Below are positions 25,418 through 33,508 of a stretch of DNA of 64,000 nt, in pieces; position 1 is the first letter of the stretch, and every line of letters begins with the position of its first letter. The notes beneath the pieces are model-generated. The model saw nothing but the letters and a program-made list of their open reading frames with translations, searched no databases and was not told the origin of the DNA. Source of the DNA: an uncultured Bacilli bacterium (GTDB lineage: Bacteria > Bacillota_I > Bacilli_A > RF39 > UBA660); assembly GCA_934085825.1 (NCBI GenBank), contig CAKOHR010000001.1:186001-250000 (forward strand). Reading direction: 5' to 3'. Position numbers and translations under genes: made by a program.

Positions 25418-26578
25418 ATGTCTAATTTGGTGATACGAAAAAGTGATCAAATAATGATGAGTTTAGTTCATTATTTTGTAACCAAAGAAAATTATGCTCC
25501 GATACAAGTACAGGGAGTAAAAGATGAAATTTGGTTAGAAAATTTGGATGGACCATATAGAATAATTAGAATTTCTTGTAATTCAATAATAAATGAAGAG
25601 CAATATAAATTTGATATGTTTAAAATGAAACATGTTATGAAACAAATAAAGAAAAAGACACTTTCTTTTAAAGTCAATGCTTTGAATATTTGTTTAGATA
25701 TTAGTAAAAAAATTGATAAAGTAAATTTTAAAAATATTGAAACTGTTAGCATTGAAACTTTGAATGATGTTAAAAAAAATGCAGATATAAGTAAGGCTTT
25801 TCCAATGATTAAAGATGAACTTTTGGAAACTAGTGATGGCTTAGATTTAATTATAAATGTTACAAATGATATAAATGAAAAAACAGAAAAAGAAAATAAA
25901 AAATTTAATGAGGTTTTTGCACCAAAGGCAATTGTTTTTACTAATATAATAATGTTGATTTGTATGGCTATGTATTTTGTAGTTGCTATATATGGTAATA
26001 ATTTTATTAATTTTGATGTGGGTATTTTAACAAGTTTTGGAGCAAATAATATTGTACTTGTTAAACATGGACAAATATGGAGACTTATTACTTGTGCATT
26101 TTTGCATGTAGGCTTTATTCATTTATTGGTAAATATGTATTCTTTGAGAGTAATTGGGCCAAGTGTAGAAGCATTAATTGGCAAATGGAAATTTGTATTT
26201 ATATACTTAATTAGTAGTGTTAGTGCAAGCTTGATGTCTTTAGTATTTACAGAAGCAAATATTGTATCTGCTGGGGCAAGTGGTGCTATCTTTGGATTAA
26301 TGGGAGCTTTACTTTACTTTGGATATCATTATAGACTTTATTTAAATGATGCTATAAAAACTCAAATTATACCTGTTATTGTATTTAATTTACTTATTGG
26401 TTTCATGATTTCTGGTATTGATAATGGAGCTCATATTGGTGGTTTAGTTGGTGGCTATCTTGCTACGATGGCAATTGGTATTAAAAACAAATCTCATAAG
26501 AAAGATATGATTAATGGATGGATTGTTTTAATTCTTTATTTAGCATTTTTATGTTATATAGTATTTTTTGTAAAATAA
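25418..26578 (+). CDS. Rhomboid-family intramembrane serine protease
   Basis: The 386-residue protein has a soluble N-terminal domain of about 165 residues and a rhomboid core, like GluP (YqgP) of Bacillus. The catalytic dyad is Ser288 in SAGASGAIFG and His339 in NGAHIGGLVGGYL; the motif CAFLHVGFIHLLVNMYSL is the conserved His/Asn helix. An extra C-terminal helix follows. Such proteases cut membrane proteins within the bilayer, for example in membrane quality control. The gene is monocistronic, with a terminator shared with lexA. Confidence 0.9.
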   Translation: MSNLVIRKSDQIMMSLVHYFVTKENYAPIQVQGVKDEIWLENLDGPYRIIRISCNSIINEEQYKFDMFKMKHVMKQIKKKTLSFKVNALNICLDISKKIDKVNFKNIETVSIETLNDVKKNADISKAFPMIKDELLETSDGLDLIINVTNDINEKTEKENKKFNEVFAPKAIVFTNIIMLICMAMYFVVAIYGNNFINFDVGILTSFGANNIVLVKHGQIWRLITCAFLHVGFIHLLVNMYSLRVIGPSVEALIGKWKFVFIYLISSVSASLMSLVFTEANIVSAGASGAIFGLMGALLYFGYHYRLYLNDAIKTQIIPVIVFNLLIGFMISGIDNGAHIGGLVGGYLATMAIGIKNKSHKKDMINGWIVLILYLAFLCYIVFFVK

Positions 26579-26580
26579 TT

Positions 26581-26610
26581 AAAAAGACGAAGTTTTATTT
26601 TCGTCTTTTT
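26581..26610. terminator. Bidirectional intrinsic terminator
   Basis: A perfect 11-bp stem AAAAAGACGAA / TTCGTCTTTTT with a short T-rich loop lies between the convergent rhomboid and lexA genes; the A/T arms serve both strands. Confidence 0.85.
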
Positions 26611-26625
26611 AAATTGGTAATTAAT

Positions 26626-27252
26626 TTAAATTTTTCTATATAAACCAATGGCTATTCCTAAGATGGTAATATTATCAAAAATAAGGGGAGCCATAGTGTC
26701 ATTTTCTGGTTGAAGTCTTATATGATCTTTTTCCTTATAAAATGTTTTGAGAGTTACTTCATTTTCATCAGTCATTGCAACAACAATATCACCGTTTTTG
26801 GCGTTTTGTTGTCTTTTTACTATTACATAATCATTATCAAAGATACCACGATTAATCATTGATTCTCCGCTTACATGAAGAGTAAATACTTCTCCAGATT
26901 TTGGAATAAGTGCTGCAGGTAAATCAAAAAACTCATCAGGTTGTTCGATTGCTGTAATAGGGCTACCAGCGGTTATCTTTCCAAGTAAAGGAACTTTTAC
27001 AACATCTTCTTTTTTTTCTATGTATTCATTGTCTACTAGAAGTTCAATAGTTCTAAATTTATTACTTGTTTGTTTAATAATACCTAAATTTTCTAAGTTT
27101 TTAATATGTACAAAAACTGTAGCAGGACTACTTAATCCTACGCCAGCACATATTTCTCTTACTGCTGGTGGATAACCATGTTCAGCAATGTATTTTTTTA
27201 TAAAATTTAGGATTTCTTCTTGTCTTTTTGTGAGCTCTATTTTTTCATCCAT
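26626..27252 (-). CDS. lexA: SOS repressor LexA
   Basis: LexA represses DNA-damage genes and cleaves itself when RecA is activated. The 208-residue protein has the winged-helix DNA-binding domain (LTKRQEEILNFIKKYI, YPPAVREICAGVGLSSPATV), the cleavage site Ala95-Gly96 in KITAGSP, the nucleophile Ser131 in VSGESM and the general base Lys169 in VTLKTF. The start has AAGGAAGATT upstream. A 46-residue membrane peptide is transcribed away from it, and the shared region holds LexA-box-like sequences, so autoregulation is likely. Confidence 0.96.
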   Translation of the reverse strand: MDEKIELTKRQEEILNFIKKYIAEHGYPPAVREICAGVGLSSPATVFVHIKNLENLGIIKQTSNKFRTIELLVDNEYIEKKEDVVKVPLLGKITAGSPITAIEQPDEFFDLPAALIPKSGEVFTLHVSGESMINRGIFDNDYVIVKRQQNAKNGDIVVAMTDENEVTLKTFYKEKDHIRLQPENDTMAPLIFDNITILGIAIGLYRKI

Positions 27253-27302
27253 AGTAAATCTTCCTTTCTTGAGTATATTTTACAATATATTTTAAAAAAA
27301 GT

Positions 27303-27352
27303 CAAACAATTGTTTATTTGATATTGACACGAACAAATATATGTATTAAAAT
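27303..27352 (+). promoter_or_regulatory. lexA-divergent control region with SOS-box-like sequences and promoter
   Basis: A promoter for the small downstream gene is formed by TTGACA (27325-27330) and TAAAAT (27347-27352), spacer 16. Its spacer begins with CGAAC, one half of the Bacilli LexA box CGAAC-N4-GTTCG. Upstream, CAAACAATTGTTTA (27303-27316) is a near-palindrome with the same 5-4-5 layout but G-to-A changes. Neither is a perfect consensus; both lie where LexA would control both genes. Confidence 0.5.
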
Positions 27353-27378
27353 TATATTAGAAAGAAGAGGTAATGTAT

Positions 27379-27519
27379 ATGTTAGATGTATTGAAAAAGT
27401 ATAGTGGAGTATTATTCTTCTATTTAGTGTTAGTGGCAATGATACTTTTAATCAATTTAAGGTTTAGTAAAATGGAAAGTACCTCGGAAAGTGGTACTAT
27501 TATAGCAATGAGTGAATAA
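27379..27519 (+). CDS. 46-residue membrane peptide divergent from lexA (SosA/YneA-like position)
   Basis: A short reading frame starts at ATG 27379 behind AGAGG (27366-27370) and encodes 46 residues: MLDVLKKYSG, one membrane helix (about residues 11-27, VLFFYLVLVAMILLIN), then a short Ser/Glu-rich extracellular tail ending in MSE. In Bacillus (yneA) and Staphylococcus (sosA), the gene divergent from lexA encodes a single-pass SOS-induced inhibitor of cell division. Position, promoter overlap with a LexA half site and topology agree with that role; there is no sequence proof, and the LysM domain of YneA is absent. Confidence 0.55.
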   Translation: MLDVLKKYSGVLFFYLVLVAMILLINLRFSKMESTSESGTIIAMSE

Positions 27520-27680
27520 CTTGTTGTTTTTTGTTGTATGAAGAAAAAACCAGATAAGAGATGCGATGTGAACCCTGTTTGGTAGGCATCAATAAAAAAT
27601 GTTCATTAAAAAGAAGGAAACTTTATACAATTACAATTCATAATTTATATATTTTATAAAATTATTATATTTACTAATAT
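27520..27680. other. Non-coding stretch with a possible structured RNA
   Basis: No credible ORF. At about 27555-27590 there is a less AT-rich block with GATGC and GCATC arms around a loop containing GTGAACCCTG. It could be part of a small RNA, but I do not recognise a family. Confidence 0.25.
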
Positions 27681-27705
27681 AAAAAGCCCGTAAATACGAG
27701 CTTAA
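27676..27705 (-). terminator. Terminator of the tRNA-Arg gene
   Basis: On the minus strand AAGCTCGTA pairs with TACGGGCTT around a small loop, followed by T residues, directly downstream of the tRNA. Confidence 0.7.
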
Positions 27706-27713
27706 TTTTTATT

Positions 27714-27790
27714 TGGTGTCCTCGATGAGAGTCGAACTCATGCTCTAACCCTTAGGAGGGGCTTGTTTTATCCAACTAAACTACGAGGAC
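27714..27790 (-). tRNA. tRNA-Arg (anticodon CCT)
   Basis: A full cloverleaf is readable on the minus strand: acceptor GTCCTCG with CGAGGAC, D arm GTTT...AAAC, anticodon stem AGCCC with GGGTT around loop CTCCTAA (anticodon CCT, reading AGG), T arm ATGAG TTCGACT CTCAT, and an encoded CCA end. Total 77 bases. Confidence 0.95.
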
Positions 27791-28064
27791 ATGATATAAT
27801 CATAACACAAAAAATAAAATTGTACAACTTTTATATTTTACATATTTTTTTAAAGTTTTCGTATAATGTTAAGCATTTTATAGCATATTTTGAACACTTG
27901 AAAAAATGTTATAAAATATATTGTATCTAATATAAATTGTATATGTGATTGTTGATTATTTTAAATATAATAAAAAATGATACTCATTTCATATGTACTT
28001 TGATTATTTGCAGGCATTTTAAATATCATTGAAATATTCGAGTAACATCTGTGTATTTGACTAG
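27791..28064. other. AT-rich intergenic stretch
   Basis: About 270 bases with no ORF, hairpin or repeat that I can support; the sequence is extremely AT-rich. The tRNA promoter should lie at its left end, on the minus strand. Confidence 0.4.
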
Positions 28065-28091
28065 ACAATTAAAGTAAATATTCATAAGATA
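28065..28091 (+). promoter_or_regulatory. SigK-type promoter of the CotD-like gene
   Basis: The -10 box CATAAGATA (28083-28091) is an exact match to the SigK consensus CATANNNTA, and ACA at 28065-28067 stands 16 bases upstream, where the SigK -35 (AC) is expected. No SigA-type promoter of similar quality is present. The SigK gene itself is at 36414-37109. Confidence 0.65.
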
Positions 28092-28112
28092 CATTAGAAA
28101 GGAATGTTATTT

Positions 28113-28445
28113 ATGAATTATTTTAATGAAAGTTTTAAAGAAGAAACAGAAATGAAGAAAAGTTATGATAAAACAAAAATAGGGGGAGATGCTTCATTTG
28201 CTGGTGGTGCTGCTACTTCGTGTGATTCAGGTATGATGGCTATGCCTGGATGTATGCAAAATCCTGTTTATGAATGCCCTCAAGAAAGAGTTTGCCATAG
28301 ATATATTTGTCACGAAGTTCCTCATATTATGCCTTGTAATACAAGAATTATAAATCATCATGTTTATAAACATACATTTACACCAGAATATACTTGTTGT
28401 GAAGAAAACGTTTGCGAAAATGTTTATGGACCTAGATGTTGTTAA
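28113..28445 (+). CDS. CotD-like inner spore coat protein
   Basis: A Cys/His-rich 110-residue protein. The middle part HEVPHIMPCNTRIINHHVYK follows the CotD pattern (VPHIHPTHTTNVNHQ..., with repeated His and Tyr), and the C terminus ends in cysteine pairs (EYTCCEENVC, GPRCC), as in cross-linked coat proteins. The N-terminal part is Gly/Ala/Met-rich. The ATG at 28113 follows AGAAAGGA by 9 bases. A SigK-type promoter upstream fits late expression in the mother cell. The match is one of composition and pattern, so the family call is firm but not certain. Confidence 0.72.
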   Translation: MNYFNESFKEETEMKKSYDKTKIGGDASFAGGAATSCDSGMMAMPGCMQNPVYECPQERVCHRYICHEVPHIMPCNTRIINHHVYKHTFTPEYTCCEENVCENVYGPRCC

Positions 28446-28462
28446 TTTAATTTGAAAAGATA

Positions 28463-28500
28463 AGCTGTTTAGATGTATTGTTCTAAGCAGTTTTTATTTT
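28463..28500 (+). terminator. Intrinsic terminator after the CotD-like gene
   Basis: CTGTTTAGA pairs with TCTAAGCAG (one G-U pair) around an 8-base loop, followed by TTTTTATTTTTT. Confidence 0.8.
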
Positions 28501-28508
28501 TTATATAA

Positions 28509-28535
28509 TTAGCACTTGATATTGACAAGTGCTAA
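28509..28535 (+). promoter_or_regulatory. CIRCE operator for HrcA
   Basis: TTAGCACTT-N9-AAGTGCTAA is an exact inverted repeat with the CIRCE layout (consensus TTAGCACTC-N9-GAGTGCTAA), differing only by one symmetric base. It overlaps the -35 box of clpB, so HrcA should repress clpB and release it on heat shock. Confidence 0.9.
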
Positions 28536-28550
28536 TTTATGAGTTATAAT
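28522..28550 (+). promoter_or_regulatory. SigA promoter of clpB
   Basis: Perfect consensus boxes: TTGACA (28522-28527) and TATAAT (28545-28550), 17 bases apart. The -35 box lies inside the CIRCE element. Confidence 0.85.
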
Positions 28551-28582
28551 ATAGACAATCAAGTTAAGAAAGGGTGATTTAT

Positions 28583-30691
28583 ATGAACTTTGAAAATAAC
28601 GATGAATTAAAAGATGTTTTAAATAAATATGGACGTGACATAACTAAGAATGTTTTAGATAATAAAGTTGATCCTGTTATAGGTAGAGATGAAGAAATCA
28701 GAAATATTATTAGAATATTATCACGTAAAAGTAAGAATAATCCAGTTTTAATTGGTGAACCTGGGGTAGGTAAAACTGCTATAGTTGAAGGACTTGCTCA
28801 AAGAATTATAAAAGGTGATGTTCCAAGTAGTTTGAAAAATAAAACTGTTTGGGAACTAGATTTAGGTTCACTTGTTGCTGGTGCAAAATATCGTGGTGAA
28901 TTTGAAGAAAGATTAAAAGCTGTCTTAAAAGAAATTAAAAACTCTGATGGCAATATTATAATGTTTATTGATGAAATTCACATGATAGTTGGTTCTGGTG
29001 GAGATGGTGCAATGGATGTTTCTAATATGCTTAAACCAATGCTTGCTCGTGGAGAAATTCATGTTATAGGTGCTACAACTTTAAATGAATATCGTAAGTA
29101 TATTGAAAAAGATGGGGCCTTAGAGAGAAGATTCCAAAAAGTTTTGGTAAGTGAACCAACTACTCAAGATACAATAACTATTCTTCGTGGCTTAAAAGAA
29201 AGATTTGAAATATTCCATGGAGTAACTATTAAAGATAGTGCTTTAGTATCTGCAGCAACTTTATCAGATAGATATATTACTGATAGATTTTTACCAGATA
29301 AAGCTATTGATTTAGTAGATGAAGCATGTGCCACAATAAAGATGCAACTTGAATCTATGCCAGTTGAACTTGATGAACTTACAAGAAAAATAATGAGCTT
29401 AGAAATTGAAAAACAAGCTTTAAAGAAAGAAAAAGATGAAATAAGTAAAAATAGAAGAAGTGAAATTGATGAAAAACTAGTAGATTTAAAGACAAAAGAA
29501 GCTGATTTACATCAAAAATGGGATGAAGAAAAGGAAGCAAAGAATGAAATAAATAAGAAAAAGGAAGAACTTGAACGTGCTCGTTTTGATCTAGCCCAAG
29601 CTGAAAATAATTATGATCTTGAAAAAAGTGCAATGCTAAGGCATGGCAAAATACCAGAACTTGAACAAGAGCTTAAAAAACTTCAAGAACAAAATCAAAA
29701 TAACATTTTATCAGATGTTGTTGATGAAGAAAGCATTGCGGAAATTATTTCAAGGTGGACACATATTCCTGTATCTAAATTAGTTTCAAGTGAAAAAGAT
29801 AAATTACTGCATTTATTTGATAGATTAAGAATGCGCGTTATAGGTCAAGATAATGCTTTAAAACTTGTTAGTGATGCAATTATCAGAGCAAGAAGTGGTA
29901 TTAAAGATCCTAATAGACCAATTGGTTCCTTTATATTCTTAGGACCAACTGGGGTTGGCAAAACTGAAGTAGCAAAATCACTAGCTTATGAATTATTTGA
30001 TGATGAAAGACACATGATTAGAATTGACTGTTCTGAGTACATGGAATCTTTTAATGTTTCTCGTTTAGTTGGGGCTCCTCCAGGATATGTTGGATACGAT
30101 GAAGGCGGAGAACTTACGGAAGCTGTAAGAAGAAATCCATATAGTATTGTTTTATTTGATGAAATAGAAAAAGCTCATAAAGATGTTTTTAATATTTTAC
30201 TTCAAATACTAGATGATGGAAGACTTACAGATAGTCAAGGCCGAGTAGTAGACTTTAAAAATACTATCATAATTATGACAAGTAACTTAGGTAGTGAATA
30301 TGTCCTTGATGATGAAAAAAATGCTAATGAACTTGTTATGAATGAATTAAAAAATACATTTAGACCAGAACTTATAAACAGAATTGATGAAATAATTATC
30401 TTTAACTCTCTTAAAAAAGATGTTATTGGTGAGATTGTTGATAAGATTATGAAGGAAGTTAATGATAGACTTAAAGCAAGTTATATTCATGTTGAAATTA
30501 CAAATGAAGTTAAAGAAAAAATCATTAATGAGGCTTATGATCCTAGATATGGTGCTAGACCAATAAAGAGATACATTACTAAAAATATTGAAAACTTAAT
30601 TGCTCACAAAGTAATTGATGGCAACTTAAAAGTTGGAGATACTTTAGTAGTATCACTTGATAATGATAATTATGCTATAAATATAAAATAA
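28583..30691 (+). CDS. clpB: ClpB-type disaggregase lacking the N-terminal domain
   Basis: A two-ring AAA+ chaperone (702 residues) that extracts proteins from aggregates with DnaK. AAA1 has Walker A GEPGVGKTA at 58-66 and Walker B FIDEIH. A Lys/Glu-rich coiled coil at about 300-390 corresponds to a reduced middle domain. AAA2 has GPTGVGKTE at 454-462, IVLFDEIEKAH and RIDEII. Full ClpB has about 860 residues; the ~150-residue Clp_N double repeat is absent, since the start at 28583 has its own AAAGGGTGA site. No IGF/L loop for ClpP is seen, so ClpB is preferred over ClpC. Control by CIRCE, not CtsR. Confidence 0.9.
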   Translation: MNFENNDELKDVLNKYGRDITKNVLDNKVDPVIGRDEEIRNIIRILSRKSKNNPVLIGEPGVGKTAIVEGLAQRIIKGDVPSSLKNKTVWELDLGSLVAGAKYRGEFEERLKAVLKEIKNSDGNIIMFIDEIHMIVGSGGDGAMDVSNMLKPMLARGEIHVIGATTLNEYRKYIEKDGALERRFQKVLVSEPTTQDTITILRGLKERFEIFHGVTIKDSALVSAATLSDRYITDRFLPDKAIDLVDEACATIKMQLESMPVELDELTRKIMSLEIEKQALKKEKDEISKNRRSEIDEKLVDLKTKEADLHQKWDEEKEAKNEINKKKEELERARFDLAQAENNYDLEKSAMLRHGKIPELEQELKKLQEQNQNNILSDVVDEESIAEIISRWTHIPVSKLVSSEKDKLLHLFDRLRMRVIGQDNALKLVSDAIIRARSGIKDPNRPIGSFIFLGPTGVGKTEVAKSLAYELFDDERHMIRIDCSEYMESFNVSRLVGAPPGYVGYDEGGELTEAVRRNPYSIVLFDEIEKAHKDVFNILLQILDDGRLTDSQGRVVDFKNTIIIMTSNLGSEYVLDDEKNANELVMNELKNTFRPELINRIDEIIIFNSLKKDVIGEIVDKIMKEVNDRLKASYIHVEITNEVKEKIINEAYDPRYGARPIKRYITKNIENLIAHKVIDGNLKVGDTLVVSLDNDNYAINIK

Positions 30692-31096
30692 AATCCATTT
30701 TTTGAAATTTACGACATAAATTTTGCTAAAATTCTTGATATTGATTATACTATAATCAAGAAAGAAGAGAAGTCTTTAGAAGAATTGTTATATCTTTTAA
30801 TCAGTGATGATGAAAGATTAATAAAAAAAGTATATGATGTGATGGCTAAAATAATACGTGAGGTAAAAAGTAGTTCAGATGACTTTGATAATCTACTTAG
30901 ATATAATAGGGATGTTATATTTGATAGTGATGAAAAACATGAAGTATTTGAAGTTGGAGTAGAACGCGGTGTTGAACAAAAAGCTATTGATGTTGCTAAA
31001 ACTATGTTTCAAAAAAAGTATGACATTAAAGATATTTGAGAAATCACTAAACTATCACTTAATGAAATTGAAAAACTAAGAGAAGAATTGAAATAA
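30692..31096 (+). pseudogene. Remnant of a Rpn/PDDEXK-family transposase-like nuclease
   Basis: An open frame begins right behind the clpB stop without a start codon (NPFFEIYDINFAKILDID) and continues through LLRYNRDVIFDSDEKHEVFE and ERGVEQKAIDVAKTMFQKKY. It hits a TGA at 31037-31039 and goes on in frame with EITKLSLNEIEKLREEL to TAA at 31094. This is the C-terminal half of the Rpn/YhgA-like family (PDDEXK_2 nucleases): a helical region, then a GxExG-Q-K-A-I-x-x-A motif and the final helix-turn-helix-like ITxLSxxEI. The catalytic N-terminal half is lost. The family call rests on the tail pattern. Confidence 0.6.
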
Positions 31097-31110
31097 TATT
31101 CTTCTTTTAA
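31081..31110 (+). terminator. Intrinsic terminator after the rpn-like remnant
   Basis: AGAAGAAT pairs with ATTCTTCT around a short loop and is followed by TTTTAATTT. It overlaps the last codons of the remnant and may end the clpB transcript. Confidence 0.6.
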
Positions 31111-31139
31111 TTTACTTTTAATTGTATATCTGATACAAT
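31111..31139 (+). promoter_or_regulatory. Promoter of the glycosyltransferase gene
   Basis: TTTACT (31111-31116) and an extended -10 TGATACAAT (TACAAT 31134-31139) are 17 bases apart, 28 bases before the start codon. Confidence 0.65.
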
Positions 31140-31167
31140 TAAGTTAAGTTGAATTGAGGAAGTAAAT

Positions 31168-32664
31168 ATGAGTACATTAAATATAATTAGTTTTATTGGT
31201 GATAATTACCTAAGTTGGAAGACAGTATATTATGCTATAAGTAGTGTCTTATCAGCAATGCTAGCTTATAAAACTTTATATTGGATTATAGGTTTTTTCT
31301 TTACTAGAAAATTTAAGCCAGCGAAAAATAAACACAAATATGCTATTTTAATAGCTGCCAGAAATGAAAAATATGTTATAGGAAATTTATTAGATAGTAT
31401 AAATAAACAAGATTATCCAAAAGATTTAATTACAACCTTCGTAGTAGCAGATAATTGTACAGACAATACTGCAGAAATTGCAAGAAAGCATGGGGCAATA
31501 TGTTATGAAAGGTTTGATGATAAACACAGAACTAAAGGTTTTGCTCTAGAGTTCTTACTCGATAGAATTGAAGAAGATTATGGTAGAATGAGTTTTGAAG
31601 GTTATTTCATCTTTGATGCCGATAACTTATTAAAAAAGGATTATATAACTAAAATGAATGATGCTTTTGACTCTGGAGAAAAAATTATAACCTCTTATAG
31701 AAATACTAAAAACTTTGATGAAAACTGGATCGCATCCACATATGCACTTCACTGGATTAGGTCAATTAGATATAATCATAGAGCAAGAAGTGTCCTTAGA
31801 CTTGCAACAAATATTCAAGGTACGGGATTTTTATTTACAAATGAAATAGTTAAAAATGGTTGGCATTATACATCACTTACTGAAGATAGAGCTTTAACCG
31901 CTGATGCTGTTGCCCAAGGATATCAAATTACTTACCAAAATGAAGCTATGTTTTATGATGAACAACCGACTAGTTTAAAAGTTGCTTTAAGACAAAGAAC
32001 AAGATGGGCTAAAGGTCACTTACAAGCTTTTGTTGAGTCTGGTCCATATTTATTTATTAATATCTTCTTAGGCAAATGGTTTGTTAGAACAAGATGGGGT
32101 GAAACTTCCGTAAATAAAAAGAAGAAATCAAAAACATTTAAAGAGTTTATACTTAATATTATAGAAAATATTAGACATAGATTTGCATCATTTGATACAT
32201 TAATGCAACTTACACCATTTTCAGTTTTTAATATTGCTAGATGGTTAATTGTTATTGTAGTTATGTATGGATGTTATTGTTATAATGTAGGTATTGATGG
32301 AGTTGATTTCTTTGGGGGAGGCACGTATCTTGCCATGTTACTCCGACATTTCTTTGAAGTAAGAGTTTTTGCATCACCTGGAGTTAATGCTTTATTTATT
32401 GGTATGCTTACATCCATATGGCTTAGAATACTATTTAGAATAGGTATGTATTTTGAAAACATGTGGGTAGCAATTTATTTATTTATTGTTGAACATAAAA
32501 ATATTAAAAAAATGTCTATATGGAAAAAAATACTTTATACATTTACATGGCCAATATTTGATATCATAGGTAGATATGCAACATATGTAGCACTCTTTAT
32601 GAAAGTTGAATGGAAACCAATACCACATGAAAGTAAAGTCACTATTGATGATTTAAATAAATAG
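31168..32664 (+). CDS. Membrane-bound processive family 2 glycosyltransferase
   Basis: A 498-residue protein of the cellulose/hyaluronan synthase-like group. After one or two N-terminal membrane helices comes the GT2 domain: ILIAARNEKYVIGNLLDSIN, VVADNCTDNT (donor-binding Asp), FIFDADNLL (DxD), SLTEDRALT (TED) and RQRTRWAKGH (QxxRW), the full D,D,D,QxxRW set of processive enzymes. Three or four membrane helices follow, which would form the export channel. The likely product is a wall-associated or capsular polysaccharide. It is monocistronic with AGGAAG before the ATG; no PilZ domain or partner gene is present. Confidence 0.88.
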   Translation: MSTLNIISFIGDNYLSWKTVYYAISSVLSAMLAYKTLYWIIGFFFTRKFKPAKNKHKYAILIAARNEKYVIGNLLDSINKQDYPKDLITTFVVADNCTDNTAEIARKHGAICYERFDDKHRTKGFALEFLLDRIEEDYGRMSFEGYFIFDADNLLKKDYITKMNDAFDSGEKIITSYRNTKNFDENWIASTYALHWIRSIRYNHRARSVLRLATNIQGTGFLFTNEIVKNGWHYTSLTEDRALTADAVAQGYQITYQNEAMFYDEQPTSLKVALRQRTRWAKGHLQAFVESGPYLFINIFLGKWFVRTRWGETSVNKKKKSKTFKEFILNIIENIRHRFASFDTLMQLTPFSVFNIARWLIVIVVMYGCYCYNVGIDGVDFFGGGTYLAMLLRHFFEVRVFASPGVNALFIGMLTSIWLRILFRIGMYFENMWVAIYLFIVEHKNIKKMSIWKKILYTFTWPIFDIIGRYATYVALFMKVEWKPIPHESKVTIDDLNK

Positions 32665-32727
32665 TCCAATAGTGGCTTTTTGTGTGCTGTAAGAATAGTA
32701 AAATTAAGTTGAAAGGGATGTTGTTAT

Positions 32728-33080
32728 GTGGATAATGATTTTAATGTTGAAATCCCACAAAAGAAAATATTGAATATGCATTTAAAAGTTTGGTATATTA
32801 CGTTCAAGCATCTTGCTTGCTAGATGTTTATAAAGCAAAAAAAGAAAGTTTTGAATTAACTTTAAAAAAGATAAATTTAATTTTGAAAAAATTTGTTAAT
32901 AATGGAAATTTATTTTCAATTAGTATTCAAGAAATAGATGATATAAAATTTGATTTGTTAGATTTAGATGTAGAAACGAAGAAATTAAAATCTTATTATG
33001 CAGAGTGGTGCTTACTTTGGATTGATGCAATTAAATCACTGAAAATTTTTGAAGAAAGGCTTGAAAATAATGGAAAATAG
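32728..33080 (+). pseudogene. Frameshifted small gene of unknown function
   Basis: A frame from GTG 32728, behind AAAGGGATG, starts DNDFNVEIP. After one indel near 32755-32760 it continues in another frame (PTKENIEYAFKSLVYYVQAS) through a helical, Lys-rich protein to TAA at 33080. The joined protein would have about 117 residues, mostly alpha-helical, with three aromatic-rich helices. I do not recognise it. The second part alone (32790-33080) has no ribosome binding site, so it looks like a decayed gene. Confidence 0.45.
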
Positions 33081-33475
33081 AAATAAATATGGAAACTATG
33101 TTAATAAAAAAATTTATATTGATAAAAAAGAAATGATTATATTAGTTTTTATGGAGGTTGGGTTGACAAGCCTTATGATGCCGCACATGTCAATTTAAAC
33201 TATGATAAGGGGAATTGGAGTGCTACAACGCATGGACCTGATAAAAGCGATACGAGTTCATTGGGTGGTAGCTGTTATCTTACGACAATTGTTGAAGAAA
33301 TTGATAAGGAATCAGAAACAGAAATGTTATATGATTACATTTATCATAAAATACATTGAGGCTTATGATAGATACAAAACTAGCATTTTAATTTTTGAAG
33401 AAAAATATGCAAAACCTTATTTGCAAACAAAACTTACAAATTGTTTAAAACTACAATTGAAAAAAGTAAATGTTT
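33081..33475 (+). pseudogene. Decayed coding region, unrecognised
   Basis: Conceptual translation shows coding-like text broken by frameshifts and stops: NKYGNYVNKKIYIDKKE, then in another frame ISFYGGWVDKPYDAAHVNLN, followed by SSLGGSCYLTTIVEEIDKES up to a TGA near 33359, then KYIEAYDRYKTSILIFEEKY in a third frame to 33475. The pieces keep one order, so this is likely one former gene. The frame reported at 33202-33477 is a mixture of true and false segments. No family assigned. Confidence 0.4.
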
Positions 33476-33508
33476 AAAAAAGAGTTCATATCATTTTGAA
33501 CTCTTTTC
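33476..33508. terminator. Bidirectional intrinsic terminator
   Basis: AAAAGAGTTCA pairs with TGAACTCTTTT around a 9-base AT-rich loop, between the decayed gene (plus) and the LtaS gene (minus), whose stop lies inside it. Confidence 0.8.

Noticed and set aside
33202..33477. 91-codon ORF as a real gene
   Set aside because: Its first half is out of frame with the coding-like text of the region; only the last ~45 codons agree with a former gene, and there is no binding site.
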